Of a DNA stretch of 64,000 bases, positions 12,014-21,691 are shown one piece after another (the stretch's first letter is position 1; each line of letters begins with the position of its first letter). Below the pieces are notes generated by a model that saw only the letters and a program-made list of their open reading frames with translations, searched no databases and was not told the DNA's origin. Location of the stretch: NCBI GenBank assembly GCA_013180625.2, contig SNVD02010212.1, positions 310,001 through 374,000 of the forward strand, read 5' to 3'. This DNA comes from Boswellia sacra. Lineage: Eukaryota > Streptophyta > Magnoliopsida > Sapindales > Burseraceae. A program made the translations under genes and the position numbers.

Positions 12014-12870
12014 TGGAGATAGTAACTTGTCGCCTAAGTTTCGTATATCTGATTTGCCCAAATTCAATAGAGAGGGCAATCCGAGGACGCATCTGAGACA
12101 GTATGCTGCTTTCATGGCCACCACTCCTTTGACAAAGGAGTACATTTTGAAATATTTCATCCTATCCTTAGAAGATGATACGGTAGTATGGTACATGATT
12201 TACTTAAGAGGGTTTGACAGGATTGGGGAGAACTATCTGAATAATTTGTGGAATAGTATCGCCATAATGCCCAATCGGGGGTAACCTTGAGGGATTTGGT
12301 GACGACTTGCCAAATGTCTAATGAAAATTTTCCAAACTACTTAGTCCACTAGAGGGCCAAAGTTGCTAAGATGACCACGAGGCTCAGAGAAGGACCAGGT
12401 CCGTATGGTGATTAATGAGGCCTATTCTTTCATTGGTGATAGGCTTGTGGGCTTTTCCATCAAAACTTTCAAAGACTTGTATGATTCAGGCATCCAAATA
12501 GAATATTTGGAGGTCAGATAGAAGAGAAGCAATAACAACTACCTTTAAAGAAATAAAGGGCAGTCTAATTAATCCAGCAGGTCAGATGATGAGGAGGTAG
12601 AAGTGCATACTATGAATCAACCAAGGAAGTTCATTCAATTGGGATGACCTTTATCCAAAGCATTTGAGGAGCTCCGTGCTGAATTTATGTTGTTCCTACA
12701 AATACCAAAGCCTCCATAAAACCCACGCCCAGCCAACCACAAGCATCATGAATATTGTGAGTTCCACTAACAAATCGACCATGTCACTGACAAATGTCAT
12801 CGCCTTCAACATTAGATAAAACACCTGATCAATAATGGAAGAATTCTTGACCTAGAGAAAGAATAATGAT
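12014..12870 (+). pseudogene. Tat-lineage gag fragment, left flank of the Athila element
   Basis: Frame 12027 reads KFRISDLPKFNREGNP, HLRQYAAFMATT and ILKYFILSLEDD, matching the Gag core seen in the other Tat copies of this window (27840 onward, 56409-56888 minus, 59908-60700 minus). Broken frames further on keep the nucleocapsid-like segment KHHEYCEFH...DHVTDKCHRL near 12740-12810. Homology starts abruptly at about 12014, so the 5' part is missing. It ends in the short noncoding stretch that follows gag in the other copies and is cut by the Athila LTR at 12999. Confidence 0.85.
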
Positions 12871-13338
12871 GCTTTAAAAAGCTTTGTTTTAAGAATTTTA
12901 TTTTGACATTTGAACTAAAGAAATGTGAGTTGTGTGTTCTTTTGATGATCATTGATAAAATCATGATACCATTGGAAATATATTTCTAGCAATGCATGTG
13001 ATAAGTGTCTATTTATATATCATTTTCATATCAATTCGTCCATGTTTCTTTGCTATATTCCTTGGTATTTTTATTTTTTGTGTGGTTTTGATGTTTGTAG
13101 GAGTTTTGGAGCAACTTGCACAAAAATGGAGTAAAACCCTTCATTTTCACCTCTACTAGTCAACCATCTTCTCGGATTTAATTGTATTGATATACAATGA
13201 ACCGGATAACATGCTATATACCATTGAAAAGCTCTCGAAGTCTATTTTCTGGAGAAATTACGGTTCACGAATTTATGTAGTGTACCGAAAGTTGTGATAA
13301 AAATGGTATGAGAAGTGTATATTTGTAATTCCATATAT

Positions 13339-13399
13339 CACTGTAGCATGTTATTAAATAAGGGGCACTGTAGCAAGTTACTGTAGCAGAGTATTTAAA
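13339..13399 (+). promoter_or_regulatory. Candidate LTR core promoter: ACTGTAGCA repeats and TATA box
   Basis: Three copies of ACTGTAGCA (13340, 13367 and 13380) precede a TATA-like box TATTTAAA at 13392-13399. The same layout occurs in the 3' LTR (TATTTAAA at 24700-24707) and in the solo LTR, where the box is a better TATATAAA (45395-45402). Transcription would then start near 13425, placing the hairpin group in the R/U5 leader. The start site is inferred. Confidence 0.6.
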
Positions 13400-13995
13400 C
13401 ACATTTTAGGGTTTTATTTTCATAACTTGAAGAGGGGAAAACGTGGGAGGAGGCTGCATTTCTGGATTTCTCTCATCCTTGGAGTTCTTGAAGGAGAAAG
13501 AAGATTTTGAAAGAGGAGGAACTACAATTCCAAGAAGATTCATCTACAAAGAAGATTTTCAAAGAATTTGCTAAGTTCTTTCTTTCCTTTTCAGTTCTGG
13601 AATTTCTCTGTATTGTATTTGTTATTCTGATTGAATATGTGTAACTAAATCTGAATTGGTTGAGGGTGATTTCAAAGCCTTTGATATGGATTTTGTGAGT
13701 TGATTGTGTAAGAAATTGTTATCCGATTCTCTAATTGAAGTTGCTTGTATTTTCCCATATCTAATGCTCATGATTGCTTACTGATTGTATTTGGAATGGC
13801 CAACTGAATATAATCTGTTGTTGTCTATTGCTAGATTAGAAATCTTGATCCGTAATTGTCATGAATTTCCAATCATGAGTAGCAAAATTGTGATCAGAGA
13901 TTGCAATTGGAAAATACAACCTAGGTTAAATAATCCGAACTTGTGTGATTAGTGCTTAGATCAACCTATCTTTCTCATCGTAATGCTTCTATTGA

Positions 13996-14122
13996 ATTAA
14001 ACTTAGAGAGCTTGTTCTAGGTTGTTTAATGGATAGAGATTAAATAAAGAGCTTGTTTTATTTAACCACAAAGTAAGGAAAGATTGGGATAACAGAGCTT
14101 GTTGTTATCTACGGTTGATAAC
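13996..14122 (+). promoter_or_regulatory. Three consecutive hairpins with the same loop GAGCTTGT
   Basis: Hairpin 1 (13996-14030) has arms ATTAAACTTAGA and TCTAGG-TTG-TTTAAT. Hairpin 2 (14040-14065) has arms TTAAATAAA and TTTATTTAA. Hairpin 3 (14088-14109) has arms GATAACA and TGTTATC. All present the identical loop GAGCTTGT, although the stems differ. A downstream GATAAC (14117-14122) could compete for the arm GTTATC of hairpin 3. The group is also present in the 3' LTR (25305-25431) and the solo LTR (45990-46116). Confidence 0.7.
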
Positions 14123-14297
14123 TTCAATGCTGTAATTGGATTACAATTCTATGTTAATTCACAAATTCATATATTGTGTCAGAGAAAGAACTCTTAACCA
14201 AGTGTCTCTTATTGATTTTTCACTCTATTGATAACTTTTAGCTTTGTGGTATCTTGATTTGCTTTCGTATTAAGTGGCGTTAATCAATCAAACAAAA

Positions 14298-14313
14298 CCC
14301 CCCCCCCCCCCCC

Positions 14314-14376
<63 letters not shown>

Positions 14377-14413
14377 ACCCCCCCCCCCCCCCCCCCCCCC
14401 CCCACCCTCCCCC
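14298..14413 (+). repeat. 116-bp poly-C tract in the 5' LTR
   Basis: Nearly pure C with single interruptions at 14314, 14377, 14404 (A) and 14408 (T). The 3' LTR has six C at the equivalent place and the solo LTR seven, so this is a local expansion or an assembly artefact. Confidence 0.95.
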
Positions 14414-14541
14414 ATTGACTCTGTTTTTGCTTTCGAATAACAAATTTAAGTAGAATCAATCCTCGTGGGAATGATATCTTACTCATCACTTTATTACTTG
14501 TGCGACTAGTATACTTGCTAGTTTCGAACGCATCAAGTTTT

Positions 14542-14559
14542 TGGCGCCGTTGCAGGGGA
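14542..14559 (+). promoter_or_regulatory. Primer binding site, tRNA-Asp type
   Basis: TGGCGCCGTTGCAGGGGA matches the 3' end of plant tRNA-Asp at all but one position (A in place of C at 14554), six bases after the LTR. Use of tRNA-Asp is characteristic of Athila elements. Reverse transcription of the element RNA starts here. Confidence 0.9.
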
Positions 14560-14641
14560 CTGATTTTCTAATCAATTTGTTATTCTGTTTTTACTACTGA
14601 TTCTTGATTGTTATTTCCTTATTGTTTGTGTTTAGGCTTTT

Positions 14642-16380
14642 ATGTCCAGGGAGAAGCGGATCAACGACTTAAGAGAATTAAGGAGTTTCTCCAATCCTCG
14701 AATTTAAGGCTAAATCGGTCAATTTCAACTCCACCCCCAGAATTTGACCTTGCACGACATACCTTCCCTCCCATCTTCCTGCCAGTTCAATCAAACTGAA
14801 TCGGAAGTAATGGCGATGGAAAACGATCAGACTCTTAAGGAGTTAGCGGCTCCAATTATTGATAAACAACCGCTATGCATAAGCACCAATTTTGAGATAG
14901 ATTTTGAACTTAAATCTGGAATGATTCATCTCTTACCTACATTTCATGGTTTTACAGGAGAGGATCCGAACAAACACCTCAAAGAATTTCATGTGGTATG
15001 CTCAAGTATGAAGCCAACCGGTGTTTCTGAAGAGCAAATTAAATTGAGAGCCTTCCCATTCTCATTAGCAGATTCGGCAAAAGATTGGCTATACTATCTA
15101 CCACTAGGTACCATTACCACTTGGAATGAGATGAGTAAACTCTTTTTGGAGAAATACTTTCAAGCCTCGAAAGTTACAAATATTAGAAAAGATATTAGTG
15201 GCATTCGACAACATAATGGAGAATCACTTCATGAATATTGGGAGAGATTTAAAAGGTTATGTGCTAGCTGTCCAAACCACCAAATTAGTGATGGACTCCT
15301 AAGTCAATATTTCTATGAGGGTCTCTTACCAATGGAAAGGAGTATCATTGATGCTGCTAGTGGTGGAGCACTAGTTAATAAAACACCGAACGTTGCAAGG
15401 CGTTTGATTAGTGACATGGCAGCGAACTCCCAACAATTCAGCAATCAATTTGAGCCACAACTACCAAAAAGAGTAATTGAGGTAAGTACTTCAAATATTG
15501 AACATCAACTTTGTGAACTTACCTCTCTTGTAAAAAAATGGCTGTAGGACATATGCAGCAATCTTATGCATGTGGAGTATGTTCTGCCATGGACCATCCA
15601 ACCGACATGTGTCCAACTTTGCTAGAAGGAGATACAGAACAAGCCAATGCCATGGGTGGATTTCCAGGAAAACCAAGGCAAAGGTATGACCCTTTCTCCA
15701 ATACTTACAATGCTGGATGGAGAGATCACCCTAATTAAAGATATGCGAATCGTCAACCAATTGCCCCAAATGCCATACCAAATCGACCACCAGGTTTCAA
15801 TCAAACAAGGGTGCAGCAACCATTACAAGCACAACCACAACCAGCACCACAACCAGCTCCACAAAATTCAGGTATGTCTCTCCAGGATATTGTTAAAGCA
15901 CTTGCCACTAAAACAATGCAATTTCAGCAGGAAACTAGGGCAAGTATCCAAAACCTGGAAAATCAAATGGGACAATTGGCCACTAACATGAGCAAAATTG
16001 AGAGTCAAAGCTCAGGAAAATTACCTTCTCAGCCGGTGATCAATCCAAGAGAGAATGCTAGTGCTGTAACTTTGAGAAGTGGGAAACAATTAGATATTCC
16101 ACCAAAGAAATCACAAATTGATGAAGGGGATGATACCACTTCTACCATGAACAAAACATCCACTTCTAAGATAAATCCTAAAATTTCCATTCATTCATAT
16201 GTTACCCCTCCACCATTTCCCAGCAGATTTGCAAAATCAAGGAAGGAGGAACAAGAACAAGAAATCCTGGAAACTTTTCGCAAGATCGAGGTAAACATAC
16301 CACTTCTGGATGCTATCAAGCAAGTGCCTCGTTATGCATAATTTCTCAAAAGAGTTATGCACCAATAAGAGGAAGTTGAA
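14642..16380 (+). pseudogene. Athila gag
   Basis: Gag builds the virus-like particle. Frame 14642 opens MSREKRINDLRELRSF, with stops at 14705 and soon after. The same frame is open from about 14744, with a first ATG at 14810 (MAMENDQT), to 15547. It contains the Gag core LLPTFHGFTGEDP, HLKEFHVVC, FPFSLADSAKDWLYYLP and EYWERFKRLC. After a frameshift, 15538-15738 carries a zinc knuckle C-GV-C-SAMD-H-PTDM-C. An in-frame TAA at 15736 and another at 16339 break the tail, which is proline/glutamine-rich (QAQPQPAPQPAPQ) and ends in the usual PPPFPSRFAK and LLDAIKQVPRYA blocks. Confidence 0.93.
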
Positions 16381-16381
16381 A

Positions 16382-17179
16382 GGAAATGAGAAGGTAAGTG
16401 TGGGGGAAAATGTTTCAGCTGTATTGCAAAGAAAAATTCCTCCGAAATGAAAAGATCCAGGTACGTTCACCATTCCATGCACTATTGGTAATACCAAGTT
16501 TGAAAGAGCTATGTTAGATTTAGGAGCATCTATTAATGTCATGCCATATTCTATTTATGCTTCTTTGAATCTTGGACCTCTTGCGAAAACTGGTATTGTA
16601 ATTCAAATTGCTGATCGTTCTAATGCATATCCCAAGGGAGTTGTAGAAGATGTGCTTGTGCAGGTGAATCAATTGGTATTTCCAGCAGACTTTTATGTTC
16701 TTGAAATGGAGGATGAGACATCTCCCAATCCAACACCGATTCTTTTTGGGAGACCATTCTTGAAAACTGCCCGAACTAAGATTGATGTTCATGATGGCAC
16801 TCTTACCATGGAATTTGATGGCGAGGTGATTCATTTCAATATTTTTGAGGCAATGAGGTACCCTAGTGACTTGCATTCTGTTTTTGCAGTGGATGTTATC
16901 GATTCTTTGGCACAACAACTTTTTGAGTTAACTCGCAAGGATGCATTGGAAGTAGCCATTAGTGAGCACATAGGGGCAGAAAATTCCAGAGAATCGAGGA
17001 AGTTGATACAAGTGTCTAAAGAAGTGGAGGAAGCTGTGGCAAGCTTGGATGAGACTATAGCTATCACCACAAATAGGTATGATGTTTCGTACATTGAATT
17101 GCCTTTATCTAATGAGAAACTTTTTCCTTCTGTGATGAAAGCCCTGCCTTGGAGCTTAAGCCTCTTCCAGATCATTTGA
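16382..17179 (+). pseudogene. Athila aspartic protease
   Basis: The open part, 16511-17179, starts MLDLGASINVMPYS, the Athila form of the retropepsin active site, with DLG where other groups have DSG or DTG. The flap region and ILFGRPFLKTARTKIDV follow. Upstream of 16511 the homology continues through a stop and a frameshift (16340-16450). Downstream an acidic linker (SYIELPLSNEKLFPSV) leads to RT, with a frameshift near 17150. The enzyme would process the polyprotein. Confidence 0.9.
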
Positions 17180-18300
17180 AACATGTATTCTTGGGTGAGA
17201 AGGATACTTTGCCAGTCATAATAGCCAAGGGCCTTACACCATTACAAGAAGAGAAACTCATCCGAGTGCTTCGAGATCACAAAACAGCCATTGGGTGGAC
17301 AATTGCTGACATCAAAGGTATTAGCCCAGCCATATGCATGCACCGTATCTTATTAGAAGAAGGATCCAAGCCCACTCGAGAAGCACAGCGGAGGTTGAAT
17401 CCTCCAATGATGGAAGTTGTCAAGAAAGAAATCCTGAAATTGTTAGATGTGGGTGTGATTTATCCAATTTCGGACAGCAAGTGGGTGAGTCAGTCCAAGT
17501 TGTTCCGAAGAAATCTGGTGTTACGGTGGTTAAGAATGACAATAATGAGCTAGTTCCCACTCGTATCCAAACTGGCTGGCGAGTTTGTATTGATTATCGG
17601 AAGCTAACTACAGTAACTCGCAAGGATCACTTTCCTTTGCCATTCATTGATCAAATGCTGGAGAGATTAGCAGGTCATTCTCATTATTGTTTTCTTGATG
17701 GCTATTCAGGATATAATCAGATTGTCATTGCCCCTGAGGATCAAGAGAAAACTACATTCACATGCCCATTCGGTACATTTGCCTATCGACGCATGCCATT
17801 CGGTCTTTGCAATGCCCCTGCCACTTTCCAAAGGTGTATGGTAAGTATTTTCTCTGATTATGTTGAGAACATTATTGAGGTATTTATGGATGACTTTAGT
17901 GTTTTTGGTGATTCTTTTGATAAATGCCTTGACAACCTTACCCTTATACTTCAAAGATGTATAGAAACTAACCTTGTTCTGAATTGGGAGAAATGTCATT
18001 TTATGGTAGATCAGGGTATAGTTTTGGGACATGTTATTTCTGCTAAGGGTATAGAGGTTGATAAATCCAAGATAGATCTTATATGTTCCTTACCACCTCC
18101 CACAAGTGTGCGGGATATTCGTTCGTTTCTTGGTCATGCAGGTTTTTATCGTAGATTCATCAAAGATTTCTCGAAGATAGCATTGCCCCTATGCAGATTA
18201 TTACAGAATGATGTGGCCTTTGAATTTGATGAGAAATGCAAAGAGGCATTTGAGAAACTGAAGGAACTATTGACTTCGGCTCCAGTAACCAATCTCCGAA
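17149..18300 (+). pseudogene. Athila reverse transcriptase
   Basis: The N-terminal part is in frame 17149 (LKPLPDHLKHVFLGEKDTLPVI, EVVKKEILKLLDVGVIYPI). After a shift near 17490 the rest is in frame 17334: WRVCIDYRKLT, FPLPFIDQMLERLAG, GYSGYNQI and MPFGLCNAPATFQRCM. The catalytic box FMDD lies at 17883-17894, then GHVISAKGIEVD and SFLGHAGFYRRFIKDFSKIA. All catalytic blocks survive, but the frame is broken at both ends. The enzyme copies the element RNA to DNA. Confidence 0.95.
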
Positions 18301-18675
18301 TTGGAATCATCCATTCGAGATCATGTGTGATGCAAGTGACTACGCTGTGGGTGCCGTTTTGGGTCAACGAATTGGCAGAATTCCACATGCCATTAACTAT
18401 GCATCTCGAACTTTAAATGATGCTCAGCTTAATTATTCTACCACTGAGAAAGAGCTGCTAGCGGTTATTTTTGCTTTAGAAAAGTTTCGATCTTATTTGA
18501 TTGGTACTAAAGTAACCGTTTATTCTGATCATACAGCTTTGAGGTACTTGCTCACAAAGAAAGATGCAAAACCAAGGCTTATCAGGTGGATACTCCTTTT
18601 ACAGGAATTTGACTTGGAGATCAAAGATAGGAAGGGAAGTGAAAACTTAGTTGCAGACCATCTTAGTCGCATTGT
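18301..18675 (+). pseudogene. Athila RNase H
   Basis: A frameshift near 18285-18323 moves the reading frame to 18323-19645. The block [15 protein letters not shown] holds the first catalytic aspartate, [17 protein letters not shown] the glutamate and [12 protein letters not shown] the second aspartate; LVADHLSRI marks the end. These residues are all kept. It degrades the RNA template after RT. Confidence 0.93.
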
Positions 18676-20060
18676 CCATGACGAGGATGTACTGCCATTA
18701 CAAGAAAGTTTTCCGGATGAACAATTACTGTCTCTACATGTAGCAGCCCCTTGGGATGCAGATATTGTTAATTACTTAGTTACCAAGAAGCTACCACATG
18801 ACTTGACTCGAGCTCAAAGAGACAAGATCAAAAACATTGCCAAATATTACATATGGGATGATCCATACTTATGGAAGCATTGTTCTGATCAAGTAATAAG
18901 AAGGTGTGTTTTTGAATCTGAATTTAATTCAATTTTGACCTTCTGTCATTCTTATGCATGTGGCGGTCACTTCGGACCAAAAAGAACAGCCCTGAAAGTT
19001 CTTGATTGTGGATTCTACTGGCCATCATTGTTCAAAGATGCATATCTATTTTGCAAAGCTTGTGAACGTTGTCAAAGGACAGGTAATTTAAGTGCCAAAA
19101 ATCAAATGCCACAAACCCCTATACTTGTTGTTGAGATTTTTGATGTGTGGGGTATTGATTTCATGGGTCCTTTTCCTTCATCTTTTGGTAATGTTTACAT
19201 TATACTTGCTGTGGATTATGTTTCTAAATGGGTGGAAGCAAAAGCTACAAGAACTAATGAATCTAAAGTTGTTGTAGATTTTGTGAAATCTAACATTTTT
19301 GCGAGATTTGGAACACCAAGAGCCATGATTATTGACAGAGGGACATACTTCTGCAACAAATCATTTGAAGCCTTGCTCAAGAAATACAACATCACTCACA
19401 AGGTGTCTACTGCATATCATCCACAAACTAGTGGTCAAGTTGAAGTTTCAAATCGGGAAGTCAAGTCCATTCTCGAGAAGACAGTGAATACGAGTAGAAA
19501 AGATTGGAGCCTACGATTGAATGATGCACTTTGGGCCTACCGAACTGCTTACAAGACACCTATTGGGATGTCTCCGTATAGGTTAGTCTATGGTAAGCCA
19601 TGTCACCTTCCAGTAGAGCTCGAACACAAAGATGGTGGGCAGTAAAGCTTTGTAACATGGAGATGGATGCTGCTGGAGAACAAAGGAAGCTTCAACTGCA
19701 AGACTTGGAAGTACTTAGAAATGATGCCTATGAGAATTCCAGAATTTACAAGAGGAAAAAACTAAGCATTTCACCCCCCCCCCCCCTTGATTAAAATGAT
19801 CTCCAGGAAGAATTTTGAGTGGACAGAAAGTTCTGTTATTCATTCTCGCCTCAAGTTATTTCCAGGTATTACGATCTCGGGATGGGTTGGCCCTTTGTTA
19901 GTACTACTGTTTTTCCTCATGGTGCAGTGGAAATCAAGAGCTTAAAACGGACAAAGTGTTCAAGGTGAATGGGCACAGGTTGAAGCCTTACTATGAGAAT
20001 TTAGTGATGCAGGACATCGATGAGGTACCTCTCTACGAGCCAACTTATCTTGATGGGTGA
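18676..20060 (+). pseudogene. Athila integrase
   Basis: The HHCC zinc domain is visible ([18 protein letters not shown] ... [11 protein letters not shown]). The DDE core follows: D in [11 protein letters not shown] in [13 protein letters not shown] and E in [12 protein letters not shown]. The frame stays open to 19645, ends in [19 protein letters not shown], and shifts to 19600-19794 (LQDLEVLRNDAYENSRIYK). A 13-base poly-C run at 19774-19786 and more shifts ruin the C-terminal part, traceable to about 20060 (VNGHRLKPYYENL). No chromodomain is seen, as expected for Athila. Confidence 0.93.
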
Positions 20061-20122
20061 GGACAGATAACGTCAGGCTGAGGACGTTAAACAAGCGCTT
20101 ATTGGGAGGCAACCCAATGTTT
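20061..20122 (+). promoter_or_regulatory. Conserved post-integrase Athila motif with a small hairpin
   Basis: GACGTTAAACAAGCGCT followed by ATTGGGAGGCAACCCAAT (20099-20116). The latter can form a six-pair stem (ATTGGG/CCCAAT) with loop AGGCAA. I know this phrase from Athila elements of other plants; its role is not established. Confidence 0.6.
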
Positions 20123-20521
20123 TTGAAATATAAATAAAAAGAGACAAAGAAAAGAATGTAGTTTTGATCAATTTTTGTGTTTCGAGGAGATTCCTCTCAT
20201 GGGCTATTATAATTGATCAGGTTTTATCTCTCTTTGCCATCTGTCTCATTTGCCTTGTTGTTTGTTTTTGACTTTCGTTTGCTCTTATGTTTTTATTTCT
20301 TTTATGTGTCTCTATTTTCTTTTCTTTTCTTTTTTGTGTTTATTTGATTATTCCGTGCTTGTGCTTGCTTGTGTGTTTGCTTCGAGTGCAGTTGTGCAAC
20401 AGCTTGAGGAAACATTCAAACGGGAGTTGAAGCCATTGTTCGAAGGTTTGAAACGTGCATATCTGGGAGAAGAACAAACTTAATCGCATTATCGGTAATA
20501 TCTCTCCTTTTCTTCTCTTCA
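20123..20521 (+). other. Spacer between pol and the virus-like ORF
   Basis: T-rich noncoding sequence. A frame open from a TTG at 20250 gives a hydrophobic stretch but has no ATG and no recognisable domain, so no gene is called. Confidence 0.5.
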
Positions 20522-21040
20522 ATGGATGCTGATATCTTTCTATCGAACCTTCGTAAATATTTCCCTTCACTTCCTCAAAATGCTGTGTTTAAAAATTATA
20601 AAGTACGGATGACTAGACTTTGGGCATTGATGCTCCTAAATGTGCCTGCTGATATCCGATGGCTTATCGAAGCCAAGGTGAGATTGTCCGGTAAGTCGGA
20701 CATTAATCTCGTAAAATACATGCCTGGTCTAGGAAAGAGCTACTACGCCAAGAGGCGAAGAGCGAAAAGGTTACAAGTATGTTATAAATGTGCTAGATGG
20801 AATTGTAACCAGACTTGTCGTTCATTAGGTTTTGCGTCCAGGAATAGAGAAGATAAACTTTCATTTATTAAGAATGGTTTGAGTAATGAGTCGCTGGATA
20901 ATGTTTTGTTAACTCTCGAGTCACATTCTTGTGGACTTGTTCAGCGTGAATTGCTTAATCTATGGACACAATTTCGTGATGAATTGCAGTGTTATAGTCT
21001 AGGGAATCTGACTAAAAACGACCCTGTTTGCCAGTTATAA
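20522..21040 (+). CDS. Intact 172-codon ORF with a basic stretch and Cys4 motif; resembles plant RNA-virus nucleic-acid-binding protein
   Basis: It opens with ATG at 20522 and is uninterrupted to the stop at 21040, unlike every other reading frame of the element. Residues 31-52 are helical and hydrophobic (ALMLLNVPADIRWLI). Residues 71-84 are GKSYYAKRRRAKRL, followed by Cys at 87, 90, 95 and 99 (C-x2-C-x4-C-x3-C), a possible zinc finger. A hydrophobic helix, then G-x-S-x-[YF]-A-[KR]-RRRA, then a Cys cluster is the pattern of the nucleic-acid-binding proteins of Betaflexiviridae (carla- and vitivirus-like). Several of these bind RNA and suppress silencing. That family link is motif recall, not a search. 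It could instead be a diverged Athila env-region ORF. It lies 0.65 kb before the LOG copy on the same strand. Confidence 0.6.
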   Translation: MDADIFLSNLRKYFPSLPQNAVFKNYKVRMTRLWALMLLNVPADIRWLIEAKVRLSGKSDINLVKYMPGLGKSYYAKRRRAKRLQVCYKCARWNCNQTCRSLGFASRNREDKLSFIKNGLSNESLDNVLLTLESHSCGLVQRELLNLWTQFRDELQCYSLGNLTKNDPVCQL

Positions 21041-21299
21041 GAAAACTGGATGGGAAGCAAATCCCCGACTCATAGAAGGCGTTTCAGCCGTTACTGGACG
21101 TAAAACCAGAGGAAGATGTGAGCCACAATCACAAGTACTTGTATATTTGAATGTGTGTTGTTGTCGTAGAATTTTTTTCTTGTTTCGTTTGATCTGATTA
21201 TCAATGTTGTTTTTGTGTTGTTGTTGTTTGTTGATTTTGTTAGTTTTAATTTCAAGTTTTCTTTTTGACAAACCATATGACTACCCTATGGCATAAGTA
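21041..21299 (+). other. Spacer, nothing recognised
   Basis: T-rich noncoding sequence between the virus-like ORF and the 67-bp repeat array; it contains GTTGTTGTTTG-type runs. Confidence 0.5.
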
Positions 21300-21500
21300 C
21301 ACGTGGGAGACAAGTGTGGGGGTTTTGTCAACCCCCGCCGAAAGTGTATCTCCATTTTCCATGCTACACGTGGGAGACAAGTGTGGGGGTTTTGTCAACC
21401 CCCGCCGAAAGTGTATCTCCATTTTCCATGCTTCACGTGGGAGACAAGTGTGTAGGTTTTGTCAAACCTCACCGAAAGCATATCTTATTTTTTTCAAATT
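21300..21500 (+). repeat. 67-bp tandem repeat, three units, each with a hairpin
   Basis: Units begin CACGTGGGAGACAAGTGTG at 21300, 21367 and 21434. The first two are almost identical; the third is diverged. Each contains a stem-loop: in unit 1, GTGGGGGTT pairs with AACCCCCGC around TTGTC (21316-21338). Unit 3 reads AGGTTT-TGTC-AAACCT, so both arms have changed while pairing is kept. A fourth, decayed half unit (CAACCCCCACCGAAA) lies near 21525. The array lies between the virus-like ORF and LOG. Confidence 0.9.
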
Positions 21501-21691
21501 TTGGGGCGATAAATCTGCATCGAGCAACCCCCACCGAAATTATGTCCCCATGTGTCAAATTTGAGAGTTTTACTTGTGTATATATCCATTTTGCATATTC
21601 TCAAATGTCATTTTATAACTTGTCTTGCACTTGAATCGCATAATACCTAACGTACATCATTGTCTTGCACAAGTTTAAAGCACTTTTAGAA

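Larger units (their letters stand above)
12999..14535 (+). repeat. 5' LTR of the Athila element
   Basis: 1537 bp, from TGATAAGTGTC to CGAACGCATCA. It contains a TATA-like box, three ACTGTAGCA repeats, a group of hairpins and a 116-bp poly-C tract that accounts for most of its extra length over the 3' LTR (1425 bp). Part of it (about 13190-13380) resembles the solo LTR at 45001 more than its own 3' partner, whereas 14200-14450 matches neither well. Confidence 0.95.

Noticed and set aside
14280..14489. Glycine-rich minus-strand ORF
   Set aside because: It is the translation of the poly-C tract; no protein.
20250..20483. Hydrophobic plus-strand ORF before the virus-like ORF, considered as a signal peptide or env start
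   Set aside because: It begins at TTG, not ATG, is driven by T-rich composition and shows no domain.
20522..21040. Interpretation as the Athila envelope-like protein
   Set aside because: No signal peptide or transmembrane segment near the C-terminus; the basic stretch with the Cys cluster fits a nucleic-acid-binding protein better. Not fully excluded.
21665..21691. Nine-codon upstream extension of the LOG frame
   Set aside because: It would start at TTG; the ATG at 21692 fits the usual LOG N-terminus.
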